Shown: positions 11,721-25,300 of the stretch, piece after piece
How positions within the stretch are numbered: the stretch's first letter is position 1
How the letters are laid out: every line of letters begins with the position of its first letter
Source of the DNA: Tubiluchus corallicola
Taxonomy: Eukaryota > Priapulida > Priapulimorpha > Priapulimorphida > Tubiluchidae
Assembly: GCA_030141605.1 (NCBI GenBank)
Contig: JAQGDQ010000068.1
Span: forward strand, 496,001 to 560,000
Length of the DNA stretch: 64,000 bases
Reading direction: 5' to 3'
Notes under the pieces: model-generated
Databases searched by the model: none
The model's input: only the letters and a program-made list of their open reading frames with translations
What the model was told of the DNA's origin: nothing
Program-made: the position numbers and the translations under genes

Positions 11721-12480
11721 AACAATTGAACTATTCATATTTTGCAACAATGACTCTACCAACGAATTGGAGTAATACAAATTGTCACATCAAGAAACTG
11801 ATCCTTATTTTGACGTTGTTATCAGTTTAAAGAGACAGACAAGAAAAAAAATAGAACAGAACCAGTAAATTTTAACATTTCTACTCCGAGATGCCAAAAA
11901 CTTAAACCACTGCCTACTGAAAAGAGAAAGATTTGACGGAAATGCTGAAGTTCATGCCACCGCAGTAACAGCAGTATTACAATATTTTATTCAAACTAGT
12001 TAAACGTTAACTGAACAACTGTTCCTACTGTGGCAGGAACAGCTCGACATGATGCCTGTAGTTGAATGATACGGAGCTTCAGCATTAAAGCATTCAGTAT
12101 AATACACAGCCTATTATAGTCTGTGCATCTCATTTTGTAAGGCTACTTTATCACGGAAGCTTAGTCTGTCTTACACAGCTTTTTGGAATTTTGGATGCTG
12201 CTGTACTCAATATTCACCCTGTGATAAAAATGATACTGTTGATGGGTTCAGTAATAATTGGCAGTGATGTATCATGCATCTCTTGACAACGTATTTGGGG
12301 CTTTAGCAGAACAATAAAGTTAGCTTTCACCATAACGCAGTCATAAAGGTTTTTTGTCTACCTTGCTTCAAGTTCATCCTCAACAAGTCATGCGGCACTC
12401 AAAGGTGGGGACTACCCTATAGGACTTAGTGATTTTCATTTTTAGGTGATAAGGTTAACTCTAATTCAGAACAACGGAGG
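11721..12480. other. Intergenic DNA, no supported feature
   Basis: AT-rich sequence between the LINE and the 5S-like SINE copy. No open frame with a recognisable motif and no clear repeat boundary was seen. Confidence 0.4.
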
Positions 12481-12489
12481 TGTATTTAT

Positions 12490-12640
12490 CGCTCGACAAT
12501 TAAGCCTACATCCCATGCAGTCTGATCTGCCACAACAGATTTCCTAGTAGTCACCCATCCATGTGTGGCCCAGCTTCCTCAATGCTTAACTTCAATGACA
12601 CTGCAAAATCAAGAGTGCTGAGCCTTAACTGTGTGTTTGC
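12490..12640 (-). mobile_element. 5S-rRNA-like SINE copy, minus strand
   Basis: On the minus strand the sequence reads GAAGTTAAGCATTGAGGAAG, then CTGGGCC, ATGGATGGGTGAC and GGAA, closely following the 3' half of 5S rRNA (internal promoter region with GCTAAGCA... and GGATGGGAGACC). A shared tail word, GGCAGATCAGA, follows. No full-length 120-nt 5S gene can be made, so this is a 5S-derived SINE or 5S pseudogene. Related copies lie at 39183-39310, 44311-44376 and 61618-61670. Confidence 0.65.
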
Positions 12641-13049
12641 AGTAACAATCCAACAGAAAGAAGAAAGATGCTCATTTGTTTCACCGTACCTTATCGTCCT
12701 GATGTTTCACCATACATGACACAAATATGGTTACCTAACACATAAAATGGATGGTGAAGGTGTTGTAATCAAAATGTAAACTTAATAATGTAACAAAATA
12801 CAAATGGAACTATTTTGTTCTATTTTTTCTTTTGGCTTTTAACTAAAAAGGTTCTATTTGCAATAACGGATTGCAAAATTTTCCAATTTTTTAATAATGT
12901 TGCATATTTAAGCTGTTTTGCAGGGTCTTCCGGTTGTTGACTTTGCATAAAACTCTATAGAAGTAAATATGATCTTGTTTTTTTAGTTTAGTAATTGTCA
13001 CAAGGTTCGATTGCAATTTTCTAAGAAAAACTACAGTTTGAACTTTTTT

Positions 13050-14170
13050 AATATCAGCTCACGATATGTCAAAAGCTCTTGGCACAGTTGAAAGAAATGT
13101 CCTACTTAACAAAGTATCAGAAGTTTTAAAAGATGACGAAATGCACTTTGTTAGCATATTCCTGCAAAATCTTACTATCCAAGTCTGATGAAGGAAGGAT
13201 GAGCATGCCATTCTGTTCTAACATTGGTGTACCTCACGGGGATTGTCTGAGTCCCACCCTTTTCCCTCTTTATCTTGCTGTAATTATGACAGACGACAAC
13301 TACCTTGTGAAGGACTGAAACACCATTCCTATACAGATTTTAATCCAGAAAACTCCAGACCAGATAGACTAGTTGAGCATATTCATACTACATTCGCAAG
13401 ACTTTCATCTTAAATCTACATGCAATATGCAGATGATATTGCTTACATTACAGCTAACAGAGGAACTACAAGATGCAAAATGCGCGATCAGAAAAGTATA
13501 ATCTTTAAGTCAAAAATGTAAAGACGGAAAAGTACCATATTCGAAGGGGAAGTAAAGATTCATGGAAAGGGTGTAAATACCTTGGTAGCTTGTTAGACAC
13601 CAAAGCTGACATACATATAAAGAAAATTTTTGCATTGTCGATCTGCTTATTTAGATCTCACAACAGTTTTTGAAAACAATAGCTAAACTTTCTCTTCAGT
13701 GAAACAAATGTGCGGATCCTTTCAACTTTAGCTGCGCCTATGTTTCTGTACAATACTGTGCACAATAAAAGTTAAACAGAGGAAGGACATAGCTACTTTT
13801 AAAAGATGTCTCTATAGAAAATTGTTAGGTATTAACAATGAATGGCCTGGCAGAATATCCAATGATGATCCGTATGATGTAGTCAAGAAGAATCCTTGGA
13901 GTAAACAAGTAGGAAGGTAGCATTCGATTGGGCATGCATTACTAAGATTACCTTAAGAGCCGCCTCTTCCTATAGCATGTTACATAACATTCTTGAAACG
14001 ACAAAAAAGCCGAGAGGGGTCAGCTACTGACATATAATAGATAAACATATATAAAAAGATTTAGCAAAAACACTCTAGATTTGAGGGATGATGCATCGTG
14101 GGCAGTGTGGTGGCCAGGAATGTGTTGTATCAACAGGTAGGGCATGCCATGTTTTAGAACCTAGCATCAC
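13050..14170 (+). mobile_element. Degenerate LINE reverse transcriptase fragment
   Basis: Plus-strand pieces in several frames read an RT: LLNKVSEVLKDDE, then MPFCSNIGVPHGDCLSPTLF (RT motif with PxGDxLSP, near 13200-13262), the catalytic box QYADDIAYIT (from about 13422), CKYLGSLLDTKADI (near 13570-13610), and a thumb/post-RT part with LLGINNEWPGRISND (near 13820-13865). Stops and frameshifts separate nearly every block. It belongs to a different lineage from the minus-strand LINE at 8.9-11.7 kb, since the motif wording differs. Neither end was recognised. Confidence 0.8.
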
Positions 14171-14609
14171 CTAGATGATGATGACTACACATTCTGTTAG
14201 AATAAAAACTATTAGATTAGACTAAAATTTATTTGACTCGCACTCAAGCCTACCCTCAGAGCAAAATCACGTAAATTATATCTATAACTTGATACCTTGA
14301 TTGAATGTAGTGATCCTACTAACACCTCAATGATCAAACTGTGACCGAGTGTGTGTGACCACAGATATAGTGTATGGCTCAAGTTGCGCAAATCAGTGGC
14401 GCGTAAGTTCGCGTCATGGCGATTACCAGTGAAGTGGTGGTGTTTCTGTGTGTTGTTGAATAAGTTTTCAATAAAACATCTCTTCTAAGTATAGTGACTA
14501 CCAGGTTATCAATTCTGTAATATATATGTTAATTCTGCATATCAGTAACTACTCACACAATGTCAGTTTTTATTGTTTATAATTCGGCTTCTAATATTTG
14601 CAGCTGATT

Positions 14610-15000
14610 GATTTTGTAATGTTAAGAAAAAATTGAGCGGCTAATTTAGAACTGGTGTGTTTCCGTGTAAATTTTATCGAATTCTGTTTTTTGCATAGCT
14701 CTCAATGCGCAATTATAAACTTGTGCCAATAAGTGAGAGTGATATTAGAGCCAAAACAGCTAGGGGGCCTAGGGCAGGATTGTAAGGGATAAAATTAAAA
14801 ATAATAAAATGATCGATTTTGCAATGTTAAGAAAAAATTATGAGCGCTAATTTATAACTGGTGCGTTTCCATGTAAATTTTATGGAATTCTGTTTTTTCC
14901 ATAGCTCTCAATGTGCAATTATAAACTTGTGCCAATGAGTGAGAGCGATATTAGAGCCAAAACAGCTAGCAGGTCCAGGGGAGGATTGTAAGGGATAAAA
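14610..15000 (+). repeat. Tandem duplication of about 190 bp
   Basis: Two copies (about 14610-14795 and 14815-15000, offset about 205 bp) share long blocks such as AATTATAAACTTGTGCCAAT and GATATTAGAGCCAAAACAGC, with scattered differences. The content is non-coding. Origin unknown: segmental duplication or tandem SINE-like units. Confidence 0.8.
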
Positions 15001-16256
15001 ATAATGAAATTTGTACATTTTCTTCATAAGAATGCAGTACTTCATAATTGTAGCACTGATACTTACACTGCAATTGACACAGAACACAGACCGACAAGTA
15101 AAATATTATGTATAAATGCTGCCTAGTTCAGTCAGTATAATAGTTTATGAAAAAAATTAGAAAACCTTAAAAAGTAAACATGTTTGGTAAAACGTTGATA
15201 ATACATCGCTATCAAATTAAACAGGTGCTTCCTCATGCGAAATTTTAAGCCTAGTGGTTTTAAAAAGTCCAGGTGCAGTAAAGAGAGCCTACAATAACAA
15301 TTTTTGCAATCCTCAGTGCAAAATCTAACTATAAGCTAATATAAAAGGTTAACGCATAAAACTTTTTTGTCAGGACTATCATAGCTAGTATAATCCAGTT
15401 CACATGCAAGGGCTGCATTTCTAAGAACACCCTTTTTAAATTCAAACTGAAAACAAAGTTCAATTGTTGTTACTGTGTGAATCACAGATGGGATGCTATT
15501 ACTATTTCTTCGTGGACATCCCATGAAGCAATAGTCTTTAATAATAATTGGCGACTCAACCTGCCACCAAATGGTTTTAGACAATCAGAAAATAGATAAA
15601 AGTTATGCATGAAACTCTGGAAAGTACTGTACACAGTACACACCTCGGACACTCTAAAGTACTCTCACATGACGAATGTTTAAACGCAGCTTCACTAGGT
15701 CTGCTACTGTGCATGTACCATTTATGCCTACGTTGTGTGTGTTTATGACGCAAAGTAGTGGCGCAGGCGTAACAGTATCTCGGGAGATTTAAAATGAAAG
15801 GAAACTGGAATTTCTTTTAATATGAGTAGGATATGCTCCTAAGATTGCTATAAACTGATATAATTTTTGAAGGCGATGTTTCTGAAAACCACTTAAAGGC
15901 CCCTTTTCTTGTCCTTTAAGCCTTCCAAAATTCAATCAGCTGTTACAGTAACCTGCAGCACTCCCACAACGCCTCTAGCTAAATTGTAAAATCTTATACA
16001 TTTTGTTTTCTATCTGTTGGCAATCCTGCAGTCTGCACATATTGCTATGTAGTTTTTTGCGACAAATTAAGCTAATATACACTACAGTTTGCATTGCTGA
16101 TGCAATACCATCATTTGTATACAGTTAAAGTATTATGTATTCACCTGCATCTAGGCTTATTTTGGTTGCTTTTCAGTAAAGTGTTTAACATATAATGAAA
16201 AATTTTGCATAATCCTTTAAGAATTTGCTTTTATGAATTTGTAGGGTGCAAAAGCC
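15001..16256. other. Region upstream of ELMOD3, probably with its promoter or 5' exon
   Basis: The first coding exon of the ELMOD3-like gene is preceded by a plausible acceptor (ATTTGTAG, ending 16244), so a non-coding first exon and the promoter probably lie in or beyond this stretch. I cannot place them. A minus-strand open frame (15336-15584, 82 codons, five Cys) has no recognisable family and is not called a gene. Confidence 0.35.
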
Positions 16257-16310
16257 ATGGATGGGAAGCCACAGACATTAAATCTTGGTGTGCCTTCCAT
16301 TGTTATCCAG
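16257..16310 (+). CDS. ELMOD3: ELMOD3 exon 1 (coding start)
   Basis: Encodes the start MDGKPQTLNLGVPSIVIQ (18 codons) and ends in phase 0 at CAG before GTAACA. The ATG sits in CCATGG, a good Kozak context. The exon itself probably starts at 16245 after an acceptor-like TTTGTAG, with 12 bp of 5' UTR. Confidence 0.75.
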
Positions 16311-19300
16311 GTAACAAATGTGAATCACTATTAACTGATTAATATTAGATAAATTTTGATTATCAAGTATATAACTATTCCTGAAACATTCAATCATTCA
16401 CTATCATTTATTTCTACTTTTAATTGCTACAATACATCAGTAAGATAACATAAATGGAAAGAATGTTGTTGGAGAAATGGCCACTAAGGCATAAGCTTCT
16501 ACCTTGGCAGCCACCCTTATAAAAAAGTAGCTGAAATGAGAATGAAGTGAAGTTATTAAAATAAATGGCAATAATATTACTGTTCCAATTTAATATTATT
16601 TTCCATATATTAGGAAAATATTAATTATCTTGTTTTTTTTGGTTTGCCAGTAGGAAATTACATTATTTTTACTTCACACATAACTTCACACTTTATTATA
16701 CAGACATATGATATGAGTATGTTTGCAAATCGTATTCACCAGCGAGATGTAATCAGATCTTATTAATATCATTTAAGTTATCATTTAAACGACAAAAAGA
16801 CAAAGACAAGATTTATTTACCTTTACTCATTTAACAGACAACATTAGCAATTATGGCTATTTAGCGACTTACACTTACATCAATACAGGTACGAATAACA
16901 TACACGTAGGGTGTAGGCCCTGGAGTTAGTATCCAATAGTATCAAAAATGCATGGTTGCAATCCGAAATCTAAACCACCCGGTACCTAACCCAGCACATA
17001 GAGGTACAGTAAACTTTACAGTTTGTTCAGCATTTTTGTAGTTTTAGCATACTAAAAGTCCTTATAAACAGAAGTTTATAAATAAAAATTAACATCATAA
17101 TGTAAAAAAATTGTTTAGGCCACCTCTTTTTAATAACAGTGTGTCAATGACACTAAACAGACATTCCATCTTCATTTCCAAACAATGTTGACTTTAAAAT
17201 AACTCATACTGTAGCTGTTAATCATTTGACAGTAAATCCAGCATAGAGTTTAAACGACACTTTCTACAAGAGTGAATGTACCCTTCTGTAGGGATGCACC
17301 GATTATTCGAATTACCAAACCTTTTCTCTGAATGTCAATATAAAAATCCAGTCCAGTAAGCTTCTGTTATAATCACCTAATGTTTGGTGAATCTTTGGTA
17401 TACCAAAATTACTTTTTTAATAATTGTCCCATTTGGGGGAGAATTATATTCAACAAACCGAATATTTCCCTATAGTGCTTATAAAAACTGACACCAATGT
17501 TACTTTTTTAATAATTATCCCATTCAGTGAAAATTATATTAAACATGCCGAATATTTTCCTATAATGCTTATGAAAATTTATCTGAAAAAAGCTGATGTC
17601 AAACACTTTACTATATAACGTTAAGTATTAAATACAAAATGCAGATTTACACAGCTAACTAATCACCAACTACATAACGTTAAGTATTAAATACAAAATG
17701 CAGATTTACACAACTAACTAATCACCACTAACTTAATACAATAAAACATTGAAGAGTTTATAATTCTTATAGTTCAAATAGAAATACAAGAAAATTCAGG
17801 TGAATTTTGGTAAAAAATTCTATTCGACTTCGGTCCGGCATTCCAGTTTAACTTGATATTTTATTCTGAATTCGGTTTGGCGGCATGGCTGATTATTTGA
17901 TTAAGTTTCGATTCGTTTCGGTTCGTTTGATGAAAATGTGCCTTCGGTGCACCCCTACCCTGCTGTGCATTCTAACACCTCATTAACACCTCGATTAGCT
18001 ATATTGAACTCCAGTGTTTCTAATCTTGTTGTGCATTGGCATTGGCAAGTGAAAATTATACTGTGCTGGCACTAAACATTTTGTTGAATTTCCTCAAAAT
18101 CCCACCTTAAATATGTTATAATGTACTAGCTCGAGTATGTGGTGAGTAGAAGATTTTGCAAAAAAATAGCAATTAATGTAGCATTGCTTCATATTTTATT
18201 TAGGATGCCACTCCACTGGAAGGAGATATTGAGAATCTCACTGTCGGCATGAATTCAGGTCAGAATGTGTGGCTTCTCTGTCCCTGCCTCCATCTCTGTT
18301 ACTTGATCTTCTGTACCTTTAGATGTTCCCAGACGTCGTTGTCATTATTGTCTCTTTCTTGTCTTGCTATCCTGATATATGTTGTCATTATTGTCCCTTT
18401 CTTGTCTTCTTAATAGCTATTTATTTTATCTCCACACTTTTGTATTTTTTATGGTTGCTTTTGGCATTGACTATCGAGAATCTTCAAATATGTCTTCACT
18501 GTTTCTGACAATAATCTAATGATTTGTCTAAACTTTATCACAGTTTTTTTAGTAGTATAAACTTATAGCACCTGTATGATTTTGAGTATCTTATTTTAAG
18601 GAGTGAAGCCACTCTAGATTTAAAATTTTCCCTGGTTTTTTCACTAGACATCCAGCTTCTGTTTCTCTATGGTACTGGTCAATTATGGAACTATAATTCA
18701 GAAACCAGCATTTAGAACTATGCATAAAATTTACAAAATTTTTCTAATATTACTAATGTAATATTTTGAACCTGTGAGTTTTACGTTGCCAAATTTTGTT
18801 GATAATTTTTTTATGGCATTCAGTAATAAATATTTCGCAATTTGACATATAACTAGATGTATTAAATTGCCAACTTTTGTTGATAATTTTTTATGATTTT
18901 TTAACATTTAGTAAAAGAAATTGCTAATTATGAAATTCTATTTTGAGTTTATTTCCATGCCAATCCTTTATAAATACTCGCATATTCTTAATCACATCAA
19001 CATTGTTTGTACCATCCTAATGAGCTAGATCAAGTTACAATTAGTGTTGTATATTTAGATAACATGTATTTCTGTTACGTGTATACCTGTTACAGGCAAA
19101 ATTTAGACATTTTATAAAATTCCTAGGCATTTCATGTAACACCTGTACATTTCAAGAAAAGTGCGAAATGAGTGTTTTTGCTGCAGCACTTTCATACTTT
19201 ACTTAGACGTTTTGTATAATAGCTAGAATCTGTTTGTAATGAGTAAAATGGCTTTGGCATTATAAAGTGAACAATTCTTGATGAACCTGACTTTGCCTAG

Positions 19301-22300
19301 ATATTAAATTACCTAGGCAGTATGCAGTATATAACATTCATTTAATAGTCTTATTATTAGTCAGTGTATTAAATTAAGCTAAGAACTTAAGTAACCCAGA
19401 GAGTTAATTGTTTTATTCACAATGGATGGAATTTCAGTGTCTCTGACACTTCTCAGCCAGGTAGAGTATCTGTACTCTGTATCTAACAAGCCTGCTCTCT
19501 AACAAATGCACTTGAAAAATATGGAGCATCGAATTGGTGCAACTTGCATGGTCTTTGCCCAAACTTGCAAAATACGAGTCTTGAACAGCACAGATTTAAA
19601 CCCAGAAATGGAACTCGTGGACTATCAAGCTGTCGTCATTTTAATCTTGCTCTGTAGCTGTTAAATTTTGACTCGTTATCGTCTTGACATCAAAAAGCTT
19701 GAATGTGTGCTCCAAGAAAAGTTTTGCCCATGCTGAACATTAGATGTGTTAGTACATTTCCAGCATCATCATCCTCAAAAGAGCAAACAGCCAAAGCATC
19801 GTGTCCACCATCATGAAATACTGTTTTCATCTGTCAGGAGAATATGTGGGAGTCCACTCCTCAAATTCTCTTCAGCAAATTCACAACTGACCCATAACCA
19901 CAAGTACAACCCTGATAATATCCTCTTCGCCACTGTAAAGATAAATTGAAATTCATGCTCAAACAAACTGAATCATCAAAGTCAAACATTTGAAAACGTT
20001 CGAAATGCCAGGAGCGTTCCTAAAGGTGTTGGACTATTCACAAGTGAAGGCCAGCATTTCGAATCCAAAAGGAAGAAGAGAGAAGAACCATAACGTCAGC
20101 ACAAGAGTCGACAAGCTTAAGCCCCAGTCTGGGTCTATCGACTTTCAAATGTCATCTCTGTCGTTACGTGTTTCATGCAAGAATTGGTCTCCTGAGTCAT
20201 CAGTATCACCCCCTCAGAAGAGGAATGACATTGCGAGGAATTTAAATTCTCAAACAGGACAAAAGGCGAACATATTTACCACAGTAATTTGCCAGTATAT
20301 TGAAACACGTGCTTTCCCTAAACGAAAATTGACCTCCTACAAAATGCCTAAGAAAATTATGTCAGAAATTTTGACTACTTGTTTTTTTATTACATTACCT
20401 AAAATTTATTTGACATTTCATAAAATGTCTAGGAAAAGTAGCTACATTCAAAATCTAAGAATTACACACTTTGTTAATTATACTTTTGCATTATATATAA
20501 TGCCTAGGAAAAGTGTAGAAGAAATTATTTTTGACAGTTTTTGCTTTGGCACTCCATAAAATGCTAGGCATTCTACAGAACGTTGTTTTCTACCTGTAAC
20601 ACATACATGTAAAACTCGCTTAAAACACTGTATTTTGAAAGTTTACTTGCAACTGTTTAAACAGATTGTATCAGTTTTTAAAGTTTTATAGAGTTATTCG
20701 TTTATTCTTAAGACTATTCTGTTCCATTTTGCTATATACACTCCATTGCATTGCACTTAAATTTTGGAACTAAAATCTGTCAGTCTTGTGGTATTCCAAA
20801 CATTGTGTAACTACTCTGAAAAAGATTCCTCCAACATTTTGACAGAATGTCAGCATAGTTGCATTGTGCAGCAAAATTGTTACAAGTATATTTATACATC
20901 TATACATGTAGAATAGACCTAAGCTTATATGTTTGTGTTTTCAGAGGATGAAAGTATCGATAACCCCGAAAATGCCAGTGAGGAGTTTGAAAATGGTGAT
21001 CTAGTCAAAAACACTTCCTCAGATTGTGGACAAAATACAGATATACAAGACATGGTGTCCAAACATTCTAAAGAACAGTTTAAGGACCAAAGTGTAAATG
21101 CTAGTGTTGATGTCAATAATACAGAAGCAGCAAAAGAAACGACTCCTGCTGATTATGCTGCAGCTCAATCAGAATGGGAAAATGTTGAAACCGTTACACC
21201 AGGTTTGTGGCACGTACATGTAACCTATTGTAAAATGTTTGTTAACTACAGTAGACAAGTGTCATATTGTAGCAGGCCTGCAGCTGCAGTTAGTGTTGCT
21301 TAAAGGTAACAATATCTCTTGAAAGGAGTTGTTTATAATGCAACGACTATAAAATCTTATTGATTTATTTGCAAGATAATGAGGTATCTCTAAGTAGATG
21401 CCAGATCTAGCTTACCTGCAAACTTTCAGCCATGCAGATTTCAAGACCTGACCATTTTTACATATACAGTCACATTAGTAACATGAAATTCTTTTATTGG
21501 TAAAATTAAGGCTTCTCAAGTGTGACAACTTCTACATTGTTATCAACAGTGCCTATAAATTTTACGTGCAAAGAATGTACAAAGAGTTTAACAGGGAAAA
21601 ACTTTTTATTCGGTGCTGTAAAATTTCACTTCATTCAACTGTTACTATAACGTTTGTATAACAAAGTTGGTATAGCCTTATGATTATTCAATATTCATCA
21701 AGTTCCATTAAGGCCTGTGTTGCAACCACTCACCTTTGAACTTTATAAAAAAAAGATATAATCTTCACTTACAAAAATAAGTAGCACCATCTCCATTGAA
21801 ACAGAAAGTGCCCAAGCCAATTTGAAACACTATTTTATCACAAGATTCACTAGAAGATATGTAAATCTTTGCTTTACAACAATAATTTAAAGCATGTAGG
21901 TTATTCTATTAAATTTATTAGTCATTGAAAATATGTATGTGAGTAACCATGCTTTTAGCAAAATATGGTAATGACACAAGTTACAATAAGACATGCCTAC
22001 AAAACAAGAAGAAGACAGTAGGAGGGTTGTTAAGCAATTTGAGCATAGTAGCTCAGGAAAAATTAAAATAGTAATTCCATTAAGGGATATATCAGCTGTA
22101 AGAACTGCAATAATGTCAGTAACAGTGATAATGCCAGTGTAAGAAAGAAACTTGCCCAATCGTGTTGCTAACATTTGATAACACTCGTAATTGATTTAAT
22201 AAATGCAACAAAGTTAAAGATTGTTGCTAACATTTGCTAGCACTCGTAATTTTTTTAATAAAAAGAACAAATTTTATGGCATAAAGCATACAATATTTGC

Positions 22301-25300
22301 TGTTGTGGAGGGCTGCTAATTTCATCAAAATATGATTGACGTGTTTCCTGGAGAATTTGAAGCTCTCTATAATATAGTGGGATATGACAAATGTGACATG
22401 AATGTAATTATCTGTAATATTGACTATTTGACAATACTAGCTGTGATGAATAGATCGGGTTCTCTGTAGATGAAATTTCTTGGGGGATTTCATTTAAGCC
22501 AGCCTAATGAGAGTGACAAAAGCTCTAGCCTTTGCCCTGATAGCATTATTAGTGGTCCAGCTTCCCTCTATATATATATATATATATGCCAAGACATGTA
22601 TATGTAATGAAATTCGCTGCTCGGGGCTTTACTTAAGATAGCCGTCGTATAAAAACAAATTGCTAAAATCATAATAATGAAGGCCAACAAACATCAATTT
22701 GCATAGCTTCATGTGTTTGTTACATTGTCTCTTGCTTAATACCCTAATTACCCTTGTATCAAGCATTTTTAAATGTTGCTGTTTTGTCTTTTTCGTGGCG
22801 ATTTTGTTTATTTTGTTAAGTTTCATTTATTATTCTACAAGTTCACTTGGAAATATATATATATTCATCTAATTACATGAGCACTGTTTAACTGTTTGAT
22901 GAGCTATAGGATATGTTCTAACATTTTTTTTTATTTTGTAATGTAATCCTTATTCCAAAAGACAAAATTCTTGTATCTTGGTAAAATATTTGATTGGCTT
23001 TATCTTGCAGAAATACATTGACTGCATTTGCACATCAGATTTCCGCTTTGGTTTCAAATCTCCTGTCTCTACCACTACATGTATGTCTGTCATAAAAGAA
23101 ACGATGCTTATTAATAATATGTATAACACTAATTGTGCATGTGTAAGCTATTTAATATACGTATTGCTTAGAATACACTGAAATGGTTGCACCTCTAGAG
23201 CACCTGTTAATTTATACCTTAAGCAATGTGTAATGAGGTGATCACAAGTCCCAAGAATTTTCTGTATGTAATGGATTATGGCAAATAGAGGGGTTGTTCT
23301 TTTTCCAGTTTTGTTCACAATTGGTATGGTTGGTCGTTTTCACGCATGTGTTGCTGTTTCTGGCTATAAGATTGGGGACACAAGTGCTGTCAAGCTGCAC
23401 TGATGATTTAACTTTTTAACGCTCTGTGTTTAACACGTGTGAGGGCATTGTAAAAAATTTGCTATAAATTTTGAAAACATTCAAGGAAACAAAAGCAAGT
23501 GTGTTGGATATTAAAATAAAAAACACGTTTCAAAAAATGTGGTGGTTGAAGTTAGCAATAACAGCTAGTTTGAAACGATGAAGACAATTTTAATAAATTA
23601 TTTTCATGACTGCCTATACTACATGAATCTTTTAATCATGTATTCAAATCGGACTGATCAATATAATAGAGATATACTTGCAATTGACCTTCTAATATTT
23701 AGCCACATCAAATTAATCTTGCAAATAGATTCAGGATTCGTGTTGCTTAACAACCTTCACTAAATTCAGCTGCTCAGCATGGTCTAATGAGTAGTGTACT
23801 GGATATTTTCATTCCCAGCTCAGGCACTTCATTCCAGAAATTGTTTTATTGTCTTAAACTTATGCGTTACGACGTGCGTGTCAGATTGTAAATATTATTC
23901 GTTATGACACACTTTGAAATTTGAATCTCTCGTGGGATTACATTGCATACAACTACTTTCTTTTCTTTTTTCTTTTCATCTCAATAACATATGACTTTGA
24001 AAAATGAATGTAAAAATCCACAGTTTGCCTGACAAGCACATGCAAATAATGAAAAATAATAGCTTTCCCACCATTAACCACCTTGTGTATTCTGTGTGGA
24101 CACTTAGACAGATTTTGTGGTATACATTACTGGCTAATGCACGATCTCTAAAAGCCAAGACATGTACATGCTATGAGATTTGCTGCTTTGGGCTTTACGT
24201 AACATGGCCGTCGTATAAAAAACAAATTGCTAAAATCAAAATGCTCTGCTACAAAATAATGAAGACGAACAAAGATCAATTTGCACAGCTCATGTGTTCG
24301 TTGCAAGGTCTCTTGCTTAATACTCTTGCTATCAAGCATTTTAAATGTAATTTTATCTTTTTGTGTGCTGGTGATTATATTTATTTTGCTAAGTTTGCTA
24401 CATAAAGAAAATTCACTTCATAATACTTTCAAGTTTGATTTGCTTCTTGCACAAGTTTGCTGTTTATGTTTATCGATCATGGTCATCGCAACACATGGTA
24501 AAGTAGCTACAGTAAGCAATAAAACTCTAGTAGTTATCTGCTTAGTCTAATTTGTTTGATGAATCCACTGTATATTTTAAATCATTAATTAGGGAATATT
24601 GAAATGCTGAGCACGTGTTTGGGGTGGAACAGGGATATGTAAAAAGCAAAGCCATATTATCAGACGAAACCATTATTGGTATGGCATAGGATATTGGATA
24701 ATACTACAGTGGTATTGTAGTACGTAGTATAAAATGATGCAGCACCGGTTTTTTTCATTGTAAAACATTAATGGGTAACCCAAATGATTTCAGAACTGCG
24801 GTGAGTGATTCTGCAGCTGGTCATGGCTGATCATATATAGGAATAAGGCTCCCATCAAGGGATTAGTTCCTGTAACATCCACTAAACTTCTCTAGATGTG
24901 TTTCAAATATGCTGTAAAGAATAGAAACTAATTTTGGCCCCTGTTATACACAGAAAATGCTTTCTTGGAGTGCCAGGCTGTTTCATTAGGTCAAGTATGA
25001 GTCATGAGTTATGCATACCCAATTAATTAACCTATGACAACAGGCACGGGAGGGGGGAGCAGATAATCAAAAATGTGATATTCCCTAAAAGGACACAGTC
25101 TTTCCACTTAACATTTGATGCTACTCTATTAACTGTCAATTGTGGCTTTTAGCCTTTCCCACTAATTGTTGTTCATAAAGCAAATTCTTTAAGACATTAA
25201 ATAATTTAACACTGGCAAGCAAGGTCAGACCACCTCAGTTCAGTTCAGAAAGCAAAACAGTCAATAACTCACAAGGATAACTGCCAGTTTGTTTTGAATT

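Noticed and set aside
24004-24405. 133-codon frame at 24 kb, including a LINE-like NARSLK word
   Set aside because: The word alone is too short, the rest has no motif, and the frame crosses a dispersed repeat whose other copy lacks the same open frame.
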